DNA from: Blastococcus sp. DSM 46786
GTDB taxonomy: Bacteria; Actinomycetota; Actinomycetes; Mycobacteriales; Geodermatophilaceae
DNA length: 64,000 bases
Reading direction: 5' to 3'
Assembly (NCBI RefSeq): GCF_900109665.1
Contig: NZ_FOAO01000017.1
Coordinates: 1 to 64,000 of the forward strand
Positions 1-9,012 of the stretch are shown here, one piece after another. The position numbers and the translations under genes are program-made. The notes beneath the pieces are model-generated. The model saw only the letters and a program-made list of their open reading frames with translations. It did not search any database and was not told the DNA's origin. Each line of letters begins with the position of its first letter. Position 1 is the stretch's first letter.

Positions 1-117
1 GCCCAGCAGCCGCCCGGTGGTGTCGACCGCGGCCGCGGTGTGGGTGTCGCAATGGGTGTCCACGCCACCGGCCACCTGGACCTGGTCCGGGGCAGTCTCT
101 GGTGCGATGGTGGTCAT
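1..117 (-). CDS. IS110-family transposase, N-terminal part (cut by window edge)
   Basis: Translating the - strand from the ATG at 117 gives 39 residues that end at the left edge. They contain GVDTHCDTHTAAAVDTTGRLL, close to the first catalytic block (GVDxHxDxHxAAxxD...GxxL) of DEDD transposases of the IS110/IS1111 family; the Asp in GVD would be the first acidic residue of the RuvC-like site. A ribosome binding site (GAGGAGGAC on the - strand) lies just before the ATG. The rest of the protein lies outside the window, so whether the element is intact cannot be told. Family assignment rests on this N-terminal block only, but the block is distinctive. Confidence 0.8.
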   Translation of the reverse strand, partial: MTTIAPETAPDQVQVAGGVDTHCDTHTAAAVDTTGRLLG

Positions 118-240
118 CGCCGTCCTCCTCGCTCGCAACCGACAGGGCGGCACGCACCGCCGGGCGAGCGGACAAGACAGTGATGGGTGCCTGCTGGCAC
201 AGGCTCCTATGAGGTCACACCGCCAGGCTTGGTGAGTGCA

Positions 241-330
241 GCGGGCCCCGCAGCGACCGAACCGACAGATCCGGATAAAGACCCGAGGTCAGTCACCTGA
301 AGGGTCAGGAACGGTTGCTGCGGGGCCCGC
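241..330 (-). repeat. Long inverted repeat in the IS110 non-coding end
   Basis: GCGGGCCCCGCAGC at 241-254 is the exact reverse complement of 317-330. Pairing extends to 18 bp (to 258 / 313) with one mismatch. The enclosed 54 nt can form an inner GACCC/GGGTC stem (- strand). As RNA on the transposase strand this is one large two-level stem-loop, compatible with part of an IS110 bridge RNA or with a stem that shields the element from outside transcription. Confidence 0.6.
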
Positions 331-360
331 CTACATCCTCACTGTCACCTGGTCATCAAG

Positions 361-394
361 GGTCCTGGCTCACGACCGGCGGTGAGCCAGGACC
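361..394. terminator. Perfect 13-bp hairpin, probable terminator of the rpf-like gene
   Basis: GGTCCTGGCTCAC at 361-373 pairs perfectly with GTGAGCCAGGACC at 382-394 around an 8-nt loop. It lies about 60 nt beyond the stop of the - strand rpf-like gene. There is no long T tract, as is usual for high-GC actinobacteria. The right arm is partly repeated at 403-413 (TGAGCCAGGAC). Confidence 0.5.
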
Positions 395-454
395 CCGTGC
401 GCTGAGCCAGGACGGCGGTGGCGGGCCGAAACCCGGCCGCCGCTCGGCCGGCGG

Positions 455-1267
<813 letters not shown>

Positions 1268-1300
1268 CTACGGAACGGTTCCGGCATGTGCCAGGGCGCC

Positions 1301-1402
1301 GGCTCGCTGCCGGCGCCGGTCGGGTGCCGACGGCGGCTCGATGCCGGCGCCGCTCGGGTGCCGACGGCGGCTCGATGCCTGCGCCGGTCCCGGCGACGGC
1401 CG
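1301..1402. repeat. 34-bp tandem repeat (about 2.6 copies) upstream of dop
   Basis: Two adjacent 34-nt units (1301-1334 and 1335-1368) differ at only a few positions; both contain TCGGGTGCCGACGGC. A third, diverged unit starts at 1369 (shared GGCTCGATGCC start). The array fills the space between the divergent rpf-like gene and dop and ends just before the dop -10 element. The rest of this intergenic region (1061-1300) is GC-rich leader of the rpf-like gene with no recognisable element. Confidence 0.8.
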
Positions 1403-1407
1403 CCGCC

Positions 1408-1413
1408 TAGGGT
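1408..1413 (+). promoter_or_regulatory. -10 element for a leaderless dop transcript
   Basis: TAGGGT lies 6 nt before the ATG of dop. No Shine-Dalgarno sequence precedes the ATG. This TAnnnT-6/7 nt-start arrangement recurs before many genes in the window and is the usual signature of leaderless actinobacterial mRNAs. Confidence 0.6.
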
Positions 1414-1419
1414 TGGGCC

Positions 1420-2925
1420 ATGAGCGTGCGGCGGGTCATGGGCACCGAGGTCGAGTACGGCATCTCGGTGCCGCGGCAGCCGGGGGCCAACCCGACGACG
1501 CTGTCCAGCCTGGTGGTGAATGCCTGGGCGGTGGCCGAGGCGCCGACGCCCCGCCGTCCCCGGTGGGACTTCGAGGAGGAGTCCCCGCTGCGCGACGCCC
1601 GCGGGTTCGACCTGACGCCGGCGCAGGCCCTGGACCACAACGACCTGGACGAGGACTCCGGGATGGCCAACGTCATCCTGACCAACGGCGCCCGGCTCTA
1701 CGTCGACCACGCGCACCCGGAATACTCGACGCCGGAGGTCACCACCCCGCGCGACATCGTCCTGTGGGACAAGGCGGGGGAGCGGGTCATGGCCGAGGCC
1801 GCCCGGCGGGCCGCGCAGATCCCGGGCACGCACCCGATCCAGCTGTACAAGAACAACACCGACGGCAAGGGCGCGTCCTACGGCGCCCACGAGAACTACC
1901 TGATGGACCGGCGGACCCCGTTCATCGACATCATCCGCGGGCTGGTGCCCTTCTTCGTCACTCGTCAGGTCTTCGCGGGGTCGGGCAAGGTCGGCCTCGG
2001 GGTGGAGAGCCGGACGCCGGGCTTCCAGCTCTCGCAGCGCGCCGACTTCTTCGAGGTCGAGGTGGGCCTGGAGACGACGCTGAAGCGCCCGATCATCAAC
2101 ACCCGCGACGAGCCGCACGCCAACCCGGACGAGTACCGCCGGCTGCACGTGATCATCGGGGACGCGAACCTCGCCGAGCTGTCGACCTACCTGAAGGTGG
2201 GGACGGCGTCGCTCGTGCTGGCCATGATCGAGGCGCGGGCACTCCCACCAGACCTCGCCATCGAGGAGCCGGTCGGCGAGCTGCAGGCGGTGAGCCACGA
2301 TCCCTCGCTCACCCACAAGGTGCGGCTGCGCGACGGCCGGCGGCTGACCGCGATCGAGGTGCAGCGGCTCTACCTGGAGCGAGCCGAGCGCTTCGTGGAG
2401 GCCCGCGGCGAGCGCGACGAGCAGACCGCCGACGTGCTGCGCCAGTGGGCCGCGGTGCTCGACGACCTCGAGGCGGATCCGATGCGGCTGGCCGACCGGC
2501 TGGACTGGCCGGCGAAGCTGCGGTTGCTGGAGGGCTACCGGTCGCGCGACGGCCTGGAGTGGAACGACTCGCGGCTGCAGATGGTGGACCTGCAGTACTC
2601 CGACGTCCGGCCGGACAAGGGCCTGTACAACCGGCTGGTGGCGCGAGGGGCGATGAAGCGCCTGCTCACCGACGAGGAGGTGGCCCGCGCGATGCTGGCC
2701 CCGCCGTCGGACACCCGGGCGTTCTTCCGCGGCGAGTGCCTGCGCCGATTCCCCGCGCAGATCGCTGCCGCCTCGTGGGACTCGGTGGTCTTCGACCTGG
2801 GCCGGGAGAACCTGGTGCGCATCCCGACGATGGAGCCGCTGCGCGGCACGCGGGAGCACGTGGGTGCGTTGTTCGAGGCCTCGGCGACGGCGCAGGAGCT
2901 CGTGGACACGATCACCGGTCCCTGA
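1420..2925 (+). CDS. dop: Pup deamidase/depupylase Dop
   Basis: A 501-residue carboxylate-amine-ligase fold enzyme that deamidates the C-terminal Gln of Pup to Glu and removes Pup from substrates. The N-terminus has the nucleotide/metal motif GTEVEYG (residues 8-14). The stretch at about 30-82, absent from PafA, corresponds to the Dop loop. The conserved [20 protein letters not shown] block places the catalytic Asp at position 96. [19 protein letters not shown] and [11 protein letters not shown] are shared with PafA downstream. Pup here ends in Gln, so Dop is needed before ligation. It heads the locus dop - pup - insertion - prcBA - unknown - pafA. The Mpa/ARC ATPase gene is not in the window; it would usually be upstream, where an rpf-like gene and an IS110 end are found instead. 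Confidence 0.97.
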   Translation: MSVRRVMGTEVEYGISVPRQPGANPTTLSSLVVNAWAVAEAPTPRRPRWDFEEESPLRDARGFDLTPAQALDHNDLDEDSGMANVILTNGARLYVDHAHPEYSTPEVTTPRDIVLWDKAGERVMAEAARRAAQIPGTHPIQLYKNNTDGKGASYGAHENYLMDRRTPFIDIIRGLVPFFVTRQVFAGSGKVGLGVESRTPGFQLSQRADFFEVEVGLETTLKRPIINTRDEPHANPDEYRRLHVIIGDANLAELSTYLKVGTASLVLAMIEARALPPDLAIEEPVGELQAVSHDPSLTHKVRLRDGRRLTAIEVQRLYLERAERFVEARGERDEQTADVLRQWAAVLDDLEADPMRLADRLDWPAKLRLLEGYRSRDGLEWNDSRLQMVDLQYSDVRPDKGLYNRLVARGAMKRLLTDEEVARAMLAPPSDTRAFFRGECLRRFPAQIAAASWDSVVFDLGRENLVRIPTMEPLRGTREHVGALFEASATAQELVDTITGP

Positions 2926-3041
2926 GCCGCCGTCCACAGGGGCCGGCACCGTCCACCGCACCCGGTCGGTGGGCGCCGGATGTCGGTCGCTGCGGGTAGC
3001 TTCCTGATCAGCACCAGCCACGAGAAGGACCGGAGGGCAGC

Positions 3042-3251
3042 ATGGCCACCAGGGACACCGGCGGGCAGCAGAAGGCGACGCGGTCGCGCGAGGAGAACGA
3101 GGAGATCGAGGCCTCGGTCGACTCCGACGTCGCCGAGCGCCACGAGAAGATGTCCGAGGACGTCGACTCGCTCCTGGACGAGATCGACGACGTTCTCGAG
3201 GAGAACAGTGAAGAGTTCGTGAGGGCCTACGTACAAAAAGGCGGTCAGTGA
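3042..3251 (+). CDS. pup: Prokaryotic ubiquitin-like protein Pup
   Basis: A 69-residue acidic, disordered protein ending in KGGQ, the deamidatable Pup C-terminus; the central LLDEIDDVLEENSEEFVRAYVQ is the Mpa/ligase-binding helix. A good ribosome binding site (GGAGGGC) precedes the ATG, and TAGCTT at 2997-3002 is a possible -10. The codon pattern is odd: codons 1-50 all end in G or C, whereas from codon 51 (nt 3192) onward 7 of 19 end in A or T (GTT, AGT, GAA, GTA, CAA, AAA, GGT). The 3' end therefore looks like foreign sequence that still encodes the right protein, continuous with the low-GC insertion that follows. Confidence 0.97.
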   Translation: MATRDTGGQQKATRSREENEEIEASVDSDVAERHEKMSEDVDSLLDEIDDVLEENSEEFVRAYVQKGGQ

Positions 3252-4150
3252 ATAATTGCGCAGAAAACGACCTCCATGGGTCGTCGGTGTACGGACTGCC
3301 GCAGATATCTTGCAGAGGACCGCTATTACTTTGTGTCTAAGGCGAGCGGAAAGCTACGCGGTCAATGCAAAGACTGCATGCGGCAACGCAAACTCGAGCA
3401 GCGAGATCCTGCGTGGGCTCCGTCGTGCTCACGATGCGGGACGCGGCTATCTGAGCGTGCCGGCTCAGGGCGGCGCCTGCGCATTCAGTGCTTCGCGGAG
3501 ACTTACGACGTCTCCGATCCTCGAACTAATGGCGCTCATCGCATCAAGCTCAAGCCTTGCAGCTTATGTGGCGGCCGGAAGGAACGGTTCGAACGCGGGA
3601 AGGTCTGTCGGCCATGCCGCCCTTGGCTTCGATACGCCGCATCCCTTCGTCAATACGGCCTGACTCCGGCGGAGTACGTAGCGATCTTCAATGCCCAAGG
3701 AGGCCGGTGCTACGTGTGCGGTGTGCCGCCGCAGACGGTTCGGTTGTGCATCGACCACGACCACTCAATCTCGGACATGCGGCAGTCCATCCGCGGCCTG
3801 TTGTGTTCGGAATGCAACTACTCTCGGCTACCACGGTTTCAGGACAACGCCGAGATGCTGGAACGAGCAGCCTCCTACCTGATCGACCCGCCGGCGCAGT
3901 CGGTCTTCGCGACCATGCCCGTCGGCATGCCGACACCACCGCCTCCGGAGGGCGTCGTGTTCTTTCCCCAAGCGTCGGTGGGCGACGATCACAGACCTGA
4001 GGACGGGGCGCCGTGGCCGGCGGGCTGGAGGGATCAGCCGACTCGTCGGGCCGCCGGTAGGGTCGCTGACGACGTCCGGGACCACGTCCGAGCAGCACGG
4101 CGGACGTCCCGGCAGAGGAGCGGTGCACGCCGGCGGGAGCAGGCGGGAGA
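3192..4150 (+). mobile_element. Lower-GC insertion carrying an endonuclease VII gene, starting inside pup
   Basis: Base composition changes inside pup at about 3192 and stays markedly less GC-rich through at least 3900, then returns to the local norm before prcB. The segment holds one endonuclease gene. The left edge is placed by the third-codon-position switch in pup; the right edge (about 4000-4150) is uncertain. I read this as a free-standing homing-endonuclease-type insertion that brought its own copy of the pup 3' end, so that Pup stays intact. Confidence 0.55.
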
Positions 4151-4163
4151 GGCGGATGGGTGA
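3276..4163 (+). CDS. Endonuclease VII-like HNH/His-Me finger nuclease between pup and prcB
   Basis: The 295-residue protein has Cys pairs C5/C8 with C31/C34, C51/C54, and C95/C98 with C111/C114, that is, two or three small zinc ribbons. They are followed by a recombination-endonuclease-VII-type domain at about 126-185: YGLTPAEY, then GGRCYVCG (C145, C148), CIDHDH (D160-H163), and RGLLCSECN (C177, C180, N181). All expected metal and catalytic residues are present, so the nuclease looks intact. The tail after residue ~215 is Pro/Arg-rich and probably host-derived sequence read through. It begins 24 nt after pup and its TGA overlaps the GTG of prcB. Codon usage is unlike the flanking genes, a sign of transfer. 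I recall similar nuclease genes at this position in other actinobacteria but cannot verify this here. Confidence 0.8.
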   Translation: MGRRCTDCRRYLAEDRYYFVSKASGKLRGQCKDCMRQRKLEQRDPAWAPSCSRCGTRLSERAGSGRRLRIQCFAETYDVSDPRTNGAHRIKLKPCSLCGGRKERFERGKVCRPCRPWLRYAASLRQYGLTPAEYVAIFNAQGGRCYVCGVPPQTVRLCIDHDHSISDMRQSIRGLLCSECNYSRLPRFQDNAEMLERAASYLIDPPAQSVFATMPVGMPTPPPPEGVVFFPQASVGDDHRPEDGAPWPAGWRDQPTRRAAGRVADDVRDHVRAARRTSRQRSGARRREQAGEADG

Positions 4164-5017
4164 ACGAGTCGTCAGCTGGCCGGAGCGGGTTCCCGCCCGC
4201 GTACCTGGACCGGGTGGGTTCCTCGTTCACCGACTTCCTGGCCGCATCCGCGCCCGACCTGCTGCCGGGGCGCCGGCCGGTCCCGCAGCTGCCCGTGGGT
4301 GACATCGCCCCGCACGGCACCACGATCGTCGCCGCGACCTACGACGGCGGCGTCCTCATGGGCGGCGACCGCCGGGCCACGATGGGCAACCTGATCTCCA
4401 GCCGCGACATCGAGAAGGTCTACCCGGCCGACTCCTACAGCGTCATCGGCATCGCCGGCGCCGCGGGCATCGCCATCGAGATGGTGAAGCTCTACCAGGT
4501 CGAGCTCGAGCACTACGAGAAGATCGAGGGGCTCACGATGAGCCTCGACGGCAAGGCCAACCGGCTGGCCCAGATGATCCGCGGCAACCTCGGCGCGGCG
4601 CTGCAGGGCCTGGCCGTCGTCCCGCTCTTCGCCGGCTTCGACCTCGACGCGGCGCCCGGCGAGCTCCCGGGCCGCATCTTCAGCTACGACGTCACCGGCG
4701 GGAACTACGAGGAGCGCGGCTACTCGGCCGTCGGCTCCGGCTCGCTGTTCGCCCGCAACAGCCTCAAGAAGACGTGGCGCCAGGGCCTGGACGCCGCAGC
4801 GGCCACCCGCACCGTGGTCGAGGCGCTCTACGACGCCGCCGACGACGATTCGGCCACCGGCGGCCCCGACCCGGTGCGGCGGCTGTACCCGATCGTCTAC
4901 CGGGTGGACGCCGAGGGCGCGATCCGGCTGACCGACGCCGAGATCGCCGCCGTCGCCGACGCCATCGTCGCCGAGCGCGCGGCCGCCGAACGCCAGAACA
5001 CGACGCGGGAGGCCTGA
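4160..5017 (+). CDS. prcB: 20S proteasome beta subunit PrcB
   Basis: 285 residues with GTG start ([10 protein letters not shown]...). A propeptide of about 53 residues ends in PHG, followed by [21 protein letters not shown]. Thr54 would become the N-terminal catalytic nucleophile after autocleavage. The conserved GSGS...AR segment near the C-terminal third supports an active beta subunit. PrcB forms the two inner heptameric rings of the proteasome core that degrades pupylated proteins. The start codon overlaps the stop of the upstream nuclease gene (GTGA), with a GGGAGAGG ribosome binding site about 8 nt upstream, so its translation may be partly coupled to the inserted gene. prcA follows after 3 nt. 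Confidence 0.97.
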   Translation: MNESSAGRSGFPPAYLDRVGSSFTDFLAASAPDLLPGRRPVPQLPVGDIAPHGTTIVAATYDGGVLMGGDRRATMGNLISSRDIEKVYPADSYSVIGIAGAAGIAIEMVKLYQVELEHYEKIEGLTMSLDGKANRLAQMIRGNLGAALQGLAVVPLFAGFDLDAAPGELPGRIFSYDVTGGNYEERGYSAVGSGSLFARNSLKKTWRQGLDAAAATRTVVEALYDAADDDSATGGPDPVRRLYPIVYRVDAEGAIRLTDAEIAAVADAIVAERAAAERQNTTREA

Positions 5018-5020
5018 GCC

Positions 5021-5884
5021 ATGACGATGCCGTACTACGCCTCCGCCGAGCAGGTCATGCGCGACCGGTCGGAGTACGCCCGCAAAGGCATCTCCCGCGG
5101 TCGCAGCGTCGCCGTCGTCACCTACGCCGACGGCGTCCTCTTCATCGCCGAGAACCCCAGCTCCACGCTGCACAAGGTCGGCGAGATCTACGACCGGATC
5201 GGCTTCGCCGCCGTGGGCCGCTACAGCGAGTTCGAGAGCCTGCGGGTCGCCGGTGTCCGCCTCGCCGACGTGCGCGGCTACTCCTACAACCGGCGCGACG
5301 TCACCGGCCGGGTCATCGCCAACGCCTACGCCCAGACCCTCGGCGCGATCTTCACCGAGCAGATGAAGCCCTACGAGGTCGAGCTCTGCGTCGCCGAGGT
5401 GGGGGAGACCCCCGAGCGCGACCAGCTGTACCGGCTCACCTTCGACGGCTCCGTCGTCGATGAGCCCGACTTCGTCGTCATGGGCGGGCAGGCCGACGCC
5501 GTCACCGCCCACCTGCGCGAGAACTTCCACCCGGGCATGGGCCTGGCCGACGCGCTCCGGGTCGGTGTCGACGCGCTCTCGGCCGTCAGCCCGGCCACCA
5601 CCGGGGCCGCTGACGGCGGCCCCACGCGGCTGACCGCCCAGCAGATGGAGGTCGCCGTCCTCGACCGCCGGCGGCCCAAGCGGGCCTTCCGCCGGGTCGT
5701 GGGAGCCGCGCTGCACACCCTGCTCGGCGACGGTCAGACCGGGGAGACGGAGACGCCTCCCTCGGGCCACGTGCCCAGCCACCCCGCGCCGGGCACGCCC
5801 GCCGGGCTCGGCGACCCGGCCGCGCCCGACACCGCCGGCGGCACCACCGACACCGGCGAGGGGCACCCGCAGAGCGACGGGTGA
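5021..5884 (+). CDS. prcA: 20S proteasome alpha subunit PrcA
   Basis: 287 residues beginning [19 protein letters not shown], the typical alpha-subunit N-terminus ([18 protein letters not shown]) that gates the outer ring. The core has [22 protein letters not shown] and no catalytic N-terminal Thr. The C-terminal ~55 residues are a low-complexity tail (Pro, Gly, Thr, Asp) that makes it about 40 residues longer than the M. tuberculosis protein. It starts 3 nt after prcB, so the two are cotranscribed and probably translationally coupled. Confidence 0.97.
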   Translation: MTMPYYASAEQVMRDRSEYARKGISRGRSVAVVTYADGVLFIAENPSSTLHKVGEIYDRIGFAAVGRYSEFESLRVAGVRLADVRGYSYNRRDVTGRVIANAYAQTLGAIFTEQMKPYEVELCVAEVGETPERDQLYRLTFDGSVVDEPDFVVMGGQADAVTAHLRENFHPGMGLADALRVGVDALSAVSPATTGAADGGPTRLTAQQMEVAVLDRRRPKRAFRRVVGAALHTLLGDGQTGETETPPSGHVPSHPAPGTPAGLGDPAAPDTAGGTTDTGEGHPQSDG

Positions 5885-5912
5885 ACGCCGTCGGCGGGGT
5901 AGGGGAGCGGGC

Positions 5913-6260
5913 ATGCCGGACTACGACCTCAACGACGATGCCCTCGCCCGGGCGAAGAAGCTGATCGACGACGGCGACTTCGACGACCGGACCGAGTGGT
6001 CCGACGCCGCGCCGTCGGCCGACGAGGGCAACGCCGAGATCGACGCTCACGGCTGGGAGGGGTACGCCGCCTGGCACCTCGCCGTCGACCCGGAGGCGGG
6101 TGAGCAGACCAAGAAGCGCTACCACTTCCCGTACGGCGACTTCTCGAAGGTCAACCGGGCAGCGCTGATCCACGGCAAGCAGCGGGCGTCGCAGAACGGG
6201 CACGACCAGATCGAGCGGGCATTCGACGACCTGCTGCGACGGCTCGACGCGAAGCGGTAA
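5913..6260 (+). CDS. Conserved unknown protein between prcA and pafA
   Basis: 115 residues, acidic N-terminal half, with a conserved-looking core WHLAVDPEAGEQTKKRYHFPYGDFSKVNRAAL and a C-terminal helix (HDQIERAFDDLLRRLD). A ribosome binding site (GGGGAGC) precedes the ATG by 7 nt. It lies 28 nt after prcA in the same direction and 55 nt before pafA, which has its own promoter. I recognise the YxFPYGDFxKVNRxALI pattern as recurring in actinobacterial hypothetical proteins but know no function. Position suggests cotranscription with the proteasome genes; a role in pupylation is only a guess. Confidence 0.75.
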   Translation: MPDYDLNDDALARAKKLIDDGDFDDRTEWSDAAPSADEGNAEIDAHGWEGYAAWHLAVDPEAGEQTKKRYHFPYGDFSKVNRAALIHGKQRASQNGHDQIERAFDDLLRRLDAKR

Positions 6261-6303
6261 CGGCCCCGCGGTCCGGCGGCGGGCCGCTGTCGCCCCCGGC
6301 GCC

Positions 6304-6309
6304 TAGTCT
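6304..6309 (+). promoter_or_regulatory. -10 element for a leaderless pafA transcript
   Basis: TAGTCT lies 6 nt before the GTG start of pafA, with no Shine-Dalgarno sequence. pafA can therefore be transcribed separately from the prcBA unit. Confidence 0.6.
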
Positions 6310-6315
6310 CGAAGC

Positions 6316-7674
6316 GTGGAACGACGGATCTTCGGGATCGAGACCGAGTACGGCGTCACGTGCACCTTCAAGGGGCAGCGGCGGCTCTCGCCGGACGAGG
6401 TCGCCCGGTACCTGTTCCGGCGCGTCGTGTCGTGGGGCCGCAGCTCCAACGTGTTCCTGCGCAACGGCTCCCGGCTCTACCTCGACGTCGGCAGCCACCC
6501 CGAGTACGCCACCGCCGAGTGCGACGACCTCGGCGAGCTCGTCGTCCACGACAAGGCGGGGGAGCGGATCCTCGAAGGGCTGCTGGTCGACGCCGAGCAG
6601 CGCCTGGCCGAGGAGGGCGTCACCGGCGACATCTACCTGTTCAAGAACAACACCGACTCCGCGGGCAACAGCTACGGCTGCCACGAGAACTACCTCGTCG
6701 GCCGGCACGGTGAGTTCGGCCGCCTCGCCGACGTCCTGATCCCGTTCCTGGTGAGCCGGCAGATCGTCGTCGGCGCCGGCAAGGTGCTGCAGACCCCGCG
6801 CGGCGCCCTCTACTGCGTCAGCCAGCGCGCCGAGCACATCTGGGAGGGCGTCTCCAGCGCCACCACCCGATCCCGGCCGATCATCAACACCCGCGACGAG
6901 CCGCACGCCGACGCCGAGCGGTACCGCCGGCTGCACGTCATCGTCGGCGACTCGAACATGAGCGAGACGACGACGCTGCTCAAGGTCACCATGACCGACC
7001 TCGTGCTCCGCATGATCGAGGCCGGCACCCCGATCCGTGACATGACCCTGGAGAACCCGATCCGGGCGATCCGCGAGATCAGCCACGACATGACCGGCCG
7101 GCGCAAGGTGCGGCTGGCCGGCGGCCGCGAGATGTCGGCGCTGGAGATCCAGGCGGAGTACCACAGCCGGGCCATGGAGTTCGTCGACCGCGAGGGGTGC
7201 ACGCCGGTGCACCGGCAGATGCTGGAGCTGTGGGGGCGGGTGCTCAAGGCCGTCGACAGCGAGGACCTGAGCCTGATCGACCGCGAGATCGACTGGGCGA
7301 TCAAGTACAGCCTGCTCGAGCGCTACCGCGCCAAGCGCGACCTGCCGCTGTCCTCCTCGCGCATCGCCCAGATGGACCTCGCGTACCACGACATCAGCCG
7401 CACCCGCGGGCTGTACTACCTGCTCGAGCGCAACGGGCAGGTCGACCGGGTGGCCCACGAGCCGCGGATCTTCGAGGCCAAGAACGTGCCCCCGCAGACC
7501 ACCCGGGCCCGGCTCCGCGGCGAGTTCATCCGCAAGGCCCAGGAGAAGCGGCGCGACTTCACCGTCGACTGGGTGCACCTCAAGCTCAACGACCAGGCCC
7601 AGCGCACCGTGCTCTGCAAGGACCCGTTCAAGGCCGTCGACGAGCGGGTCGAGAAGCTCATCGCGTCTATGTGA
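6316..7674 (+). CDS. pafA: Pup-protein ligase PafA
   Basis: 452 residues with GTG start chosen because the family begins xxRRIxGIETEYG. PafA uses ATP to link the C-terminal Glu of Pup to substrate lysines. Visible are the GIETEYG nucleotide/Mg motif (residues 7-13), [21 protein letters not shown] with catalytic Asp57, [36 protein letters not shown] and the C-terminal domain ending EKLIASM. It lacks the Dop loop, which separates it from dop upstream. It is preceded by a leaderless-type promoter and followed by a short hairpin. Confidence 0.97.
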   Translation: MERRIFGIETEYGVTCTFKGQRRLSPDEVARYLFRRVVSWGRSSNVFLRNGSRLYLDVGSHPEYATAECDDLGELVVHDKAGERILEGLLVDAEQRLAEEGVTGDIYLFKNNTDSAGNSYGCHENYLVGRHGEFGRLADVLIPFLVSRQIVVGAGKVLQTPRGALYCVSQRAEHIWEGVSSATTRSRPIINTRDEPHADAERYRRLHVIVGDSNMSETTTLLKVTMTDLVLRMIEAGTPIRDMTLENPIRAIREISHDMTGRRKVRLAGGREMSALEIQAEYHSRAMEFVDREGCTPVHRQMLELWGRVLKAVDSEDLSLIDREIDWAIKYSLLERYRAKRDLPLSSSRIAQMDLAYHDISRTRGLYYLLERNGQVDRVAHEPRIFEAKNVPPQTTRARLRGEFIRKAQEKRRDFTVDWVHLKLNDQAQRTVLCKDPFKAVDERVEKLIASM

Positions 7675-7676
7675 TC

Positions 7677-7695
7677 TGCGGTCCTCCGGACCGCA
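7677..7695. terminator. Hairpin just after pafA
   Basis: TGCGGTCC and GGACCGCA form a perfect 8-bp stem around a 3-nt loop, 2 nt after the pafA stop, in the convergent space with the DUF3866 gene. No T tract follows. Confidence 0.45.
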
Positions 7696-7778
7696 CCGCG
7701 GCCAGGTGCCGTCCCGACCTGCGTGGAGCCGCTGCTTCGCGCCTGCGCGGGACCCCCCGGGCCCCACTCGGCGCGACC

Positions 7779-8936
7779 TCACTCGCCGGGGGCGGTCCCT
7801 TCCGTCTCCGCGGCCGCCAGCACGGTCTCGGGGTCCACGGGGACTTGCAGAGCGGCGTAGCGGCCGGCTGCGGCGGCCGCGAGGAAGTAGGCGCGCTCCT
7901 CCGGGTAGCCGCGGCCCATCGTGCTCAGCGGCACGGGGGAGAGCCCCAGCGCCGTGTCCAGCCCGTCGGTGTCCAGCCAGACGACGGTGTTGCGCTCGGG
8001 CTGGCTCGCGAGGTCCTCGTCGACCTGCCCGCCGAGCTCGGAGGAGAGTCCCCGCGGCGCCACCAGCGTCACCCCGCCCAGCGCCACCCGCCCGAACGCG
8101 GTGAGCGAGTGGTGGGAGACACCGCGGTGCCGCGGGCGGGGATCGGCGTCGGAGATGCGCAGCGCACCGACGGGCACGCCGCCCAGCACGCTCACGGCGT
8201 TGCACGCCTCACCCGCGGCCACCCCGGAGAAGCCCCACGGCGTCCCCGTGCCGAGGTTGCCGGGCCCCTGGGTGACGATCGCCAGGTCCGCGCCCAGCAC
8301 GTGCCGCGCCGCCAGCAGGCCGGTGTGCAGGGTGACCGCCTCCAGGTCGCCCCCGTAGGCCTGGCCCACGGTCACCACGCCGGCCAGCGAGCTCTTGAGC
8401 GCGCCCACTGTGCGGGAGAACGCCGCGGGCAGCGCGCCGCCGTCGGTCATCACGTAGGCGACCTTCAGGTCGGGATCGGTGGCGAGCATCCCGATCAGGA
8501 CCGCCGGCAGCGCCGAGTGCAGGTCGGCCACGACGACCGGCATCCCGCCGAGGTCCTCGGCGTCGGCGATCGTCGCGTGGTGCTCGGTCTCCTGCTCGTC
8601 GACGCCCTGCACCATCACCTGCAGCGGCGTGTACCGGGCCTTCACCAGGTGCCCGGGGCCCTCCGGGTCCGGCGGCAGCCGGTCGGGGACGGCGACCACG
8701 AGCGCGTACCCGCCGGTGCCCAGCCCCTGCGCCAGCGCCGTCGTGTTGAGCAGCACGTCGTCGCCCACCTCGGGCACGCCCACCAGCGAGGGGTAGGCCA
8801 GTGCGCGCAGCTCGCCCTCGCCGGCCACCTCGGCGGTCAGCTCCAGCGCGTCGCGCCAGGAACGGCCGGTCGCGGTGACCCGCCCGCGCCGCCAGCGGAT
8901 CCGGGACGCGGGCGCGGGGGGAGCAGCACTGGTCAT
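7779..8936 (-). CDS. DUF3866 family protein
   Basis: 385 residues, soluble, with several glycine-rich Rossmann-like strands (GGMPVVVADLHSALPAV, VTQGPGNLGTGTPWGFSG, GVSHHSLTAF). The length and these blocks match the DUF3866 family found in actinobacteria and some firmicutes; no biochemical role is known to me. On the - strand TAGCCT (8943-8948) lies 6 nt before the ATG, a leaderless arrangement. It points against pafA and is divergent from pafB, with both starts within about 75 nt. Confidence 0.85.
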   Translation of the reverse strand: MTSAAPPAPASRIRWRRGRVTATGRSWRDALELTAEVAGEGELRALAYPSLVGVPEVGDDVLLNTTALAQGLGTGGYALVVAVPDRLPPDPEGPGHLVKARYTPLQVMVQGVDEQETEHHATIADAEDLGGMPVVVADLHSALPAVLIGMLATDPDLKVAYVMTDGGALPAAFSRTVGALKSSLAGVVTVGQAYGGDLEAVTLHTGLLAARHVLGADLAIVTQGPGNLGTGTPWGFSGVAAGEACNAVSVLGGVPVGALRISDADPRPRHRGVSHHSLTAFGRVALGGVTLVAPRGLSSELGGQVDEDLASQPERNTVVWLDTDGLDTALGLSPVPLSTMGRGYPEERAYFLAAAAAGRYAALQVPVDPETVLAAAETEGTAPGE

Positions 8937-9012
8937 ACCCGCAGGCTATCCAGCGGGCCGGTCCGCGGCCGGGCGACGACGGGCCGGCCGCGGGCTGACT
9001 AGCCTGAGGGCC

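Larger units (their letters stand above)
1..330 (-). mobile_element. IS110-family insertion sequence, left part with non-coding end
   Basis: The transposase fragment at 1-117 is preceded on its own strand by about 200-300 nt without a plausible gene (118 to 330 or a little further). Family knowledge: IS110-group elements carry a non-coding end upstream of the transposase that encodes a structured guide (bridge/seek) RNA. In this stretch I see a long inverted repeat (241-254 with 317-330) and a small hairpin around 189-206 (GCCTG / CAGGC arms on the - strand). IS110 elements lack clear terminal inverted repeats, so the outer boundary cannot be fixed from sequence alone; 330 is a guess at the right edge of the structured part. 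Confidence 0.5.
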
